The notes beneath the pieces are model-generated. The model was not told the DNA's origin and did not search any database. It saw only the letters and a program-made list of their open reading frames with translations. A stretch of DNA of 20,023 nt from Phosphoribacter sp964558825 (GTDB taxonomy: Bacteria > Actinomycetota > Actinomycetes > Actinomycetales > Dermatophilaceae), in the NCBI GenBank assembly GCA_964558825.1, contig CAZLGB010000048.1:1-20023 (forward strand), in the 5' to 3' direction. This document shows, in pieces, positions 18,569-20,023 of this stretch. The first letter of the stretch is position 1. Every line of letters starts with the position of its first letter. Position numbers and translations under genes: made by a program.

Positions 18569-19171
18569 ATGCCGCGTCTCACCCCGCAACGCAGCGCCCA
18601 GCGCCGCGAGCAGATCGTCGATGCGACGATCCGCTGCATCGCGCGGCACGGTTTCCAGGGCGCGACGATGGCGCAGATCATCGCCGAGTCGGGGCTGTCG
18701 GCGGGGGCGGTCTATGCCCACTTCCGCAGCAAGATGGCCATCCTCGAGGCCGTCGCGCAGGCCCAGCTCACCCAGCTGCTGGCGGTCGAAGCCGGCGAGC
18801 TGGCCCGCCCCGAGCCGACCCACCCCGCCGACGTCATCGGCCTGTTGCTCGAGCACGTCGAGCGGGCGATGATCCACCACCCGGCCGGCGATCTCAGCGT
18901 GGCCATCGTCCAGATCTGGGCGCAGGCCGCGCTCGGCGGCGAGCTGCGTGAGGTGCTCGCTCCTCAGGTCGCCCTCTTGCTCGAGTCGCTGACCCAGGTC
19001 GTCGCCCGCTGGCGGGACGCGGGGCATCTGCCACCCGAGACCGACGCCGAGCAGACGGCGCGCGTGCTCGCCTCGACCCTCCCTGGCTATCTGCTCCAGC
19101 GGCTTGTGCTCGGCGAGATCCCGCGCACGGCATACGTCCAAGGGCTGCGCGACCTCATGGCCGGGCGCTGA
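18569..19171 (+). CDS. TetR/AcrR-family regulator
   Basis: 200 residues. Seen: RREQIVDATIRCIARHGFQG, helix-turn-helix ATMAQIIAESGLSAGAVYAH with FRSKMAILEAVA (about 35-66), typical of the AcrR subgroup, then a helical ligand domain ending LPGYLLQRLVLGEIPRTAYV. ATG 18569 is chosen because a TACGCT -10 box is placed correctly for a leaderless mRNA and the HTH is at the usual distance; an in-frame extension to 18482 would run through the operators. It probably represses itself and the divergent membrane protein through the two GAACGTTC dyads. The inducer is unknown. Confidence 0.9.
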   Translation: MPRLTPQRSAQRREQIVDATIRCIARHGFQGATMAQIIAESGLSAGAVYAHFRSKMAILEAVAQAQLTQLLAVEAGELARPEPTHPADVIGLLLEHVERAMIHHPAGDLSVAIVQIWAQAALGGELREVLAPQVALLLESLTQVVARWRDAGHLPPETDAEQTARVLASTLPGYLLQRLVLGEIPRTAYVQGLRDLMAGR

Positions 19172-19183
19172 ATCCCGCGCGCG

Positions 19184-19189
19184 TAGGCT
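19184..19189 (+). promoter_or_regulatory. Probable -10 box of a leaderless promoter for the acyl-CoA dehydrogenase
   Basis: TAGGCT followed by seven bases and GTG 19197, with no Shine-Dalgarno. It lies in the 25-bp gap after tetR. Confidence 0.4.
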
Positions 19190-19196
19190 CGGCGCC

Positions 19197-20018
19197 GTGG
19201 ACGCCGCTCCTCCGCCGCACGGGACCACCGGTCACTGGACTCACGAGGTCCTCAACCAGGCGCCGCCGCGCGTCGAGCTCGATGAGTATGCCGTCAACCG
19301 TCCCCTCGTCGAGGCGGTCACTGCCTTCGACGCCGGCTGGGCGCACGCGCGGCTGCACGAGACCGGGCGCCTGGTCGGCCGGGCCGACTTCCAGCGCGAC
19401 GCCGAGCTGGCCAACCTCTATCCACCCGTCCTGCAGACCCACGACCGCTGGGGCCGGCGCATCGACGCGGTCGACTACCACCCGGCATACCACCGGATCA
19501 TGGGCGACGCGATCGCGGCGGGTGCCCAGACGAGCGCCTGGGCCGATCCGCGGCCGGGCGCCAATGTCGCCCGGGCGGCGACCTTCATGCTCTTTGCTCA
19601 GGTCGAGCCGGGGCATGCCTGCCCGATCTCGATGACCCACTCGGCGATCCCGACGCTGCGGCTCACCCCCGAGCTGGCGGCAGTGTGGGAGCCGCGGGCG
19701 CTGTCGCGCGACTACGACCCGCGCCTCGGCGACCCGGCCAAGCCGTCGGCCATCCTCGGCATGAGCATGACCGAGAAGCAGGGCGGCTCCGACGTGCGCG
19801 CCAACTCGACCTGGGCGGTGCCGGTCGACGGCGCGCGGACGGCTGGGCACTATCGGCTGCGCGGGCACAAGTGGTTCACCAGCGCGCCGATGTCCGACGC
19901 ATTCCTCTCGCTCGCGCAGACGTCGGCGGGGCTGAGCTGCTTTTTGCTGCCCAATGTCCTGCCCGACGGCGGCAGTGTCATAGCGTCCAGGCAACGCGCC
20001 CGCCTGGTGGGGGCCTGA
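19197..20018 (+). pseudogene. AidB-like acyl-CoA dehydrogenase, broken near 19970
   Basis: 273 codons remain of a family normally about 540-560. Seen: NQAPPRVELDEYAVNRPLVE, WGRRIDAVDYHPAYHRIMGD, GHACPISMTHSAIPTLR, the flavin-domain signature LGMSMTEKQGGSDVRANST and GHKWFTSAPMSDAFLSLAQT, all as in AidB/DNA-alkylation-response acyl-CoA dehydrogenases. After SCFLLPNVLPDG the family continues with an R-rich segment and RLKDKLGNRSNASSE; here it reads GSVIASRQRARLVGA and stops at 20018. Similarity thus ends at about 19970, where the DNA changes to GGCAGTGTCATAGCGTCC, possibly the end of an insertion sequence. The start GTG 19197 follows a TAGGCT box. The rest lies outside the window, so pseudogene status is not proven. 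Confidence 0.72.
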
Positions 20019-20023
20019 TCTTG
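19971..20023. mobile_element. Possible left end of an insertion sequence
   Basis: Expected acyl-CoA dehydrogenase coding sequence is replaced from about 19971 by a stretch beginning GGCAGTGTCATAGCGTCC with no protein similarity in any frame. The abrupt switch within a conserved region is what an insertion produces. No transposase is visible because only 53 bp remain, and no element family is recognised with certainty. Confidence 0.35.

Noticed and set aside
1..20023. tRNA or rRNA genes
   Set aside because: No cloverleaf-like segment with a GGTTCGANTCC-type T-arm or rRNA signature was noticed while reading either strand. A dedicated tRNA/rRNA scan was not possible.

Overview
The window is very GC-rich, with strong G/C preference at third codon positions, frequent GTG starts and many start codons preceded directly by a TAnnnT -10 box (leaderless transcripts). 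Together with the gene families present, this points to an actinobacterium, probably order Micrococcales and perhaps the Intrasporangiaceae/Dermatophilaceae; the genus is not determined. A run of 100 Ns (17155-17254) shows it is a draft scaffold broken inside a tandem repeat.

Layout. 1-831 (-): strictosidine-synthase/SMP-30-like beta-propeller, cut by the window edge. 933-1424 (+): SixA-type histidine phosphatase. 1444-2814 (-): GlcD-family FAD oxidoreductase, divergent from a SAM methyltransferase (2833-3726, +). Antisense to the methyltransferase tail is an unrecognised 48-residue peptide gene with an iron-box-like site upstream. 3771-4440 (-): VapBC-type toxin-antitoxin pair. 4499-8071 (-): a Fur-family regulator, then a 70-bp nested hairpin, then a cobalt/nickel ECF transporter cbiM-cbiQ-cbiO with overlapping genes. 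8150-10698 (+): PaaI-type thioesterase, PEBP protein, HXXEE membrane protein and MarR regulator. 10623-12341: TetR repressor (-) divergent from a quinone-oxidoreductase-like MDR protein (+), with paired operators between them. 12447-16618: a flavin redox module of a ferric-reductase-like membrane flavoprotein, a secreted FMN-binding protein and an ApbE FMN transferase. The module is split by a DUF2625 gene on the opposite strand that is flanked by strong hairpins. 16606-17370: a repeat-only region. 17421-19171: ABC-2-like membrane protein (-) divergent from its likely TetR repressor (+), with two operators. 19197-20018 (+): AidB-like acyl-CoA dehydrogenase whose frame breaks near 19970, possibly at an insertion-sequence end.

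How the genes may work together. The ECF transporter and Fur-type regulator look like a metal-uptake unit. The ferric-reductase-like protein, FMN-binding protein and ApbE form a plausible electron-transfer chain in which ApbE attaches FMN covalently to the secreted protein. The two divergent TetR pairs are ordinary local repressor circuits.

Most striking non-gene signals. (1) The octamer GTATGCCG/CGGCATAC occurs 36 times by my count, in both orientations, in every coding frame and between genes, where fewer than one would be expected from base composition. (2) Three intergenic palindromes share a GTGATCAC core, one of them perfect over 48 bp. (3) The region after apbE combines a 26-bp repeat that includes the apbE stop codon, a 51-bp minisatellite and roughly 33-bp inverted repeats. 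(4) There is a small peptide gene with a possible iron box. All family assignments come from reading motifs by eye; no database search was run.
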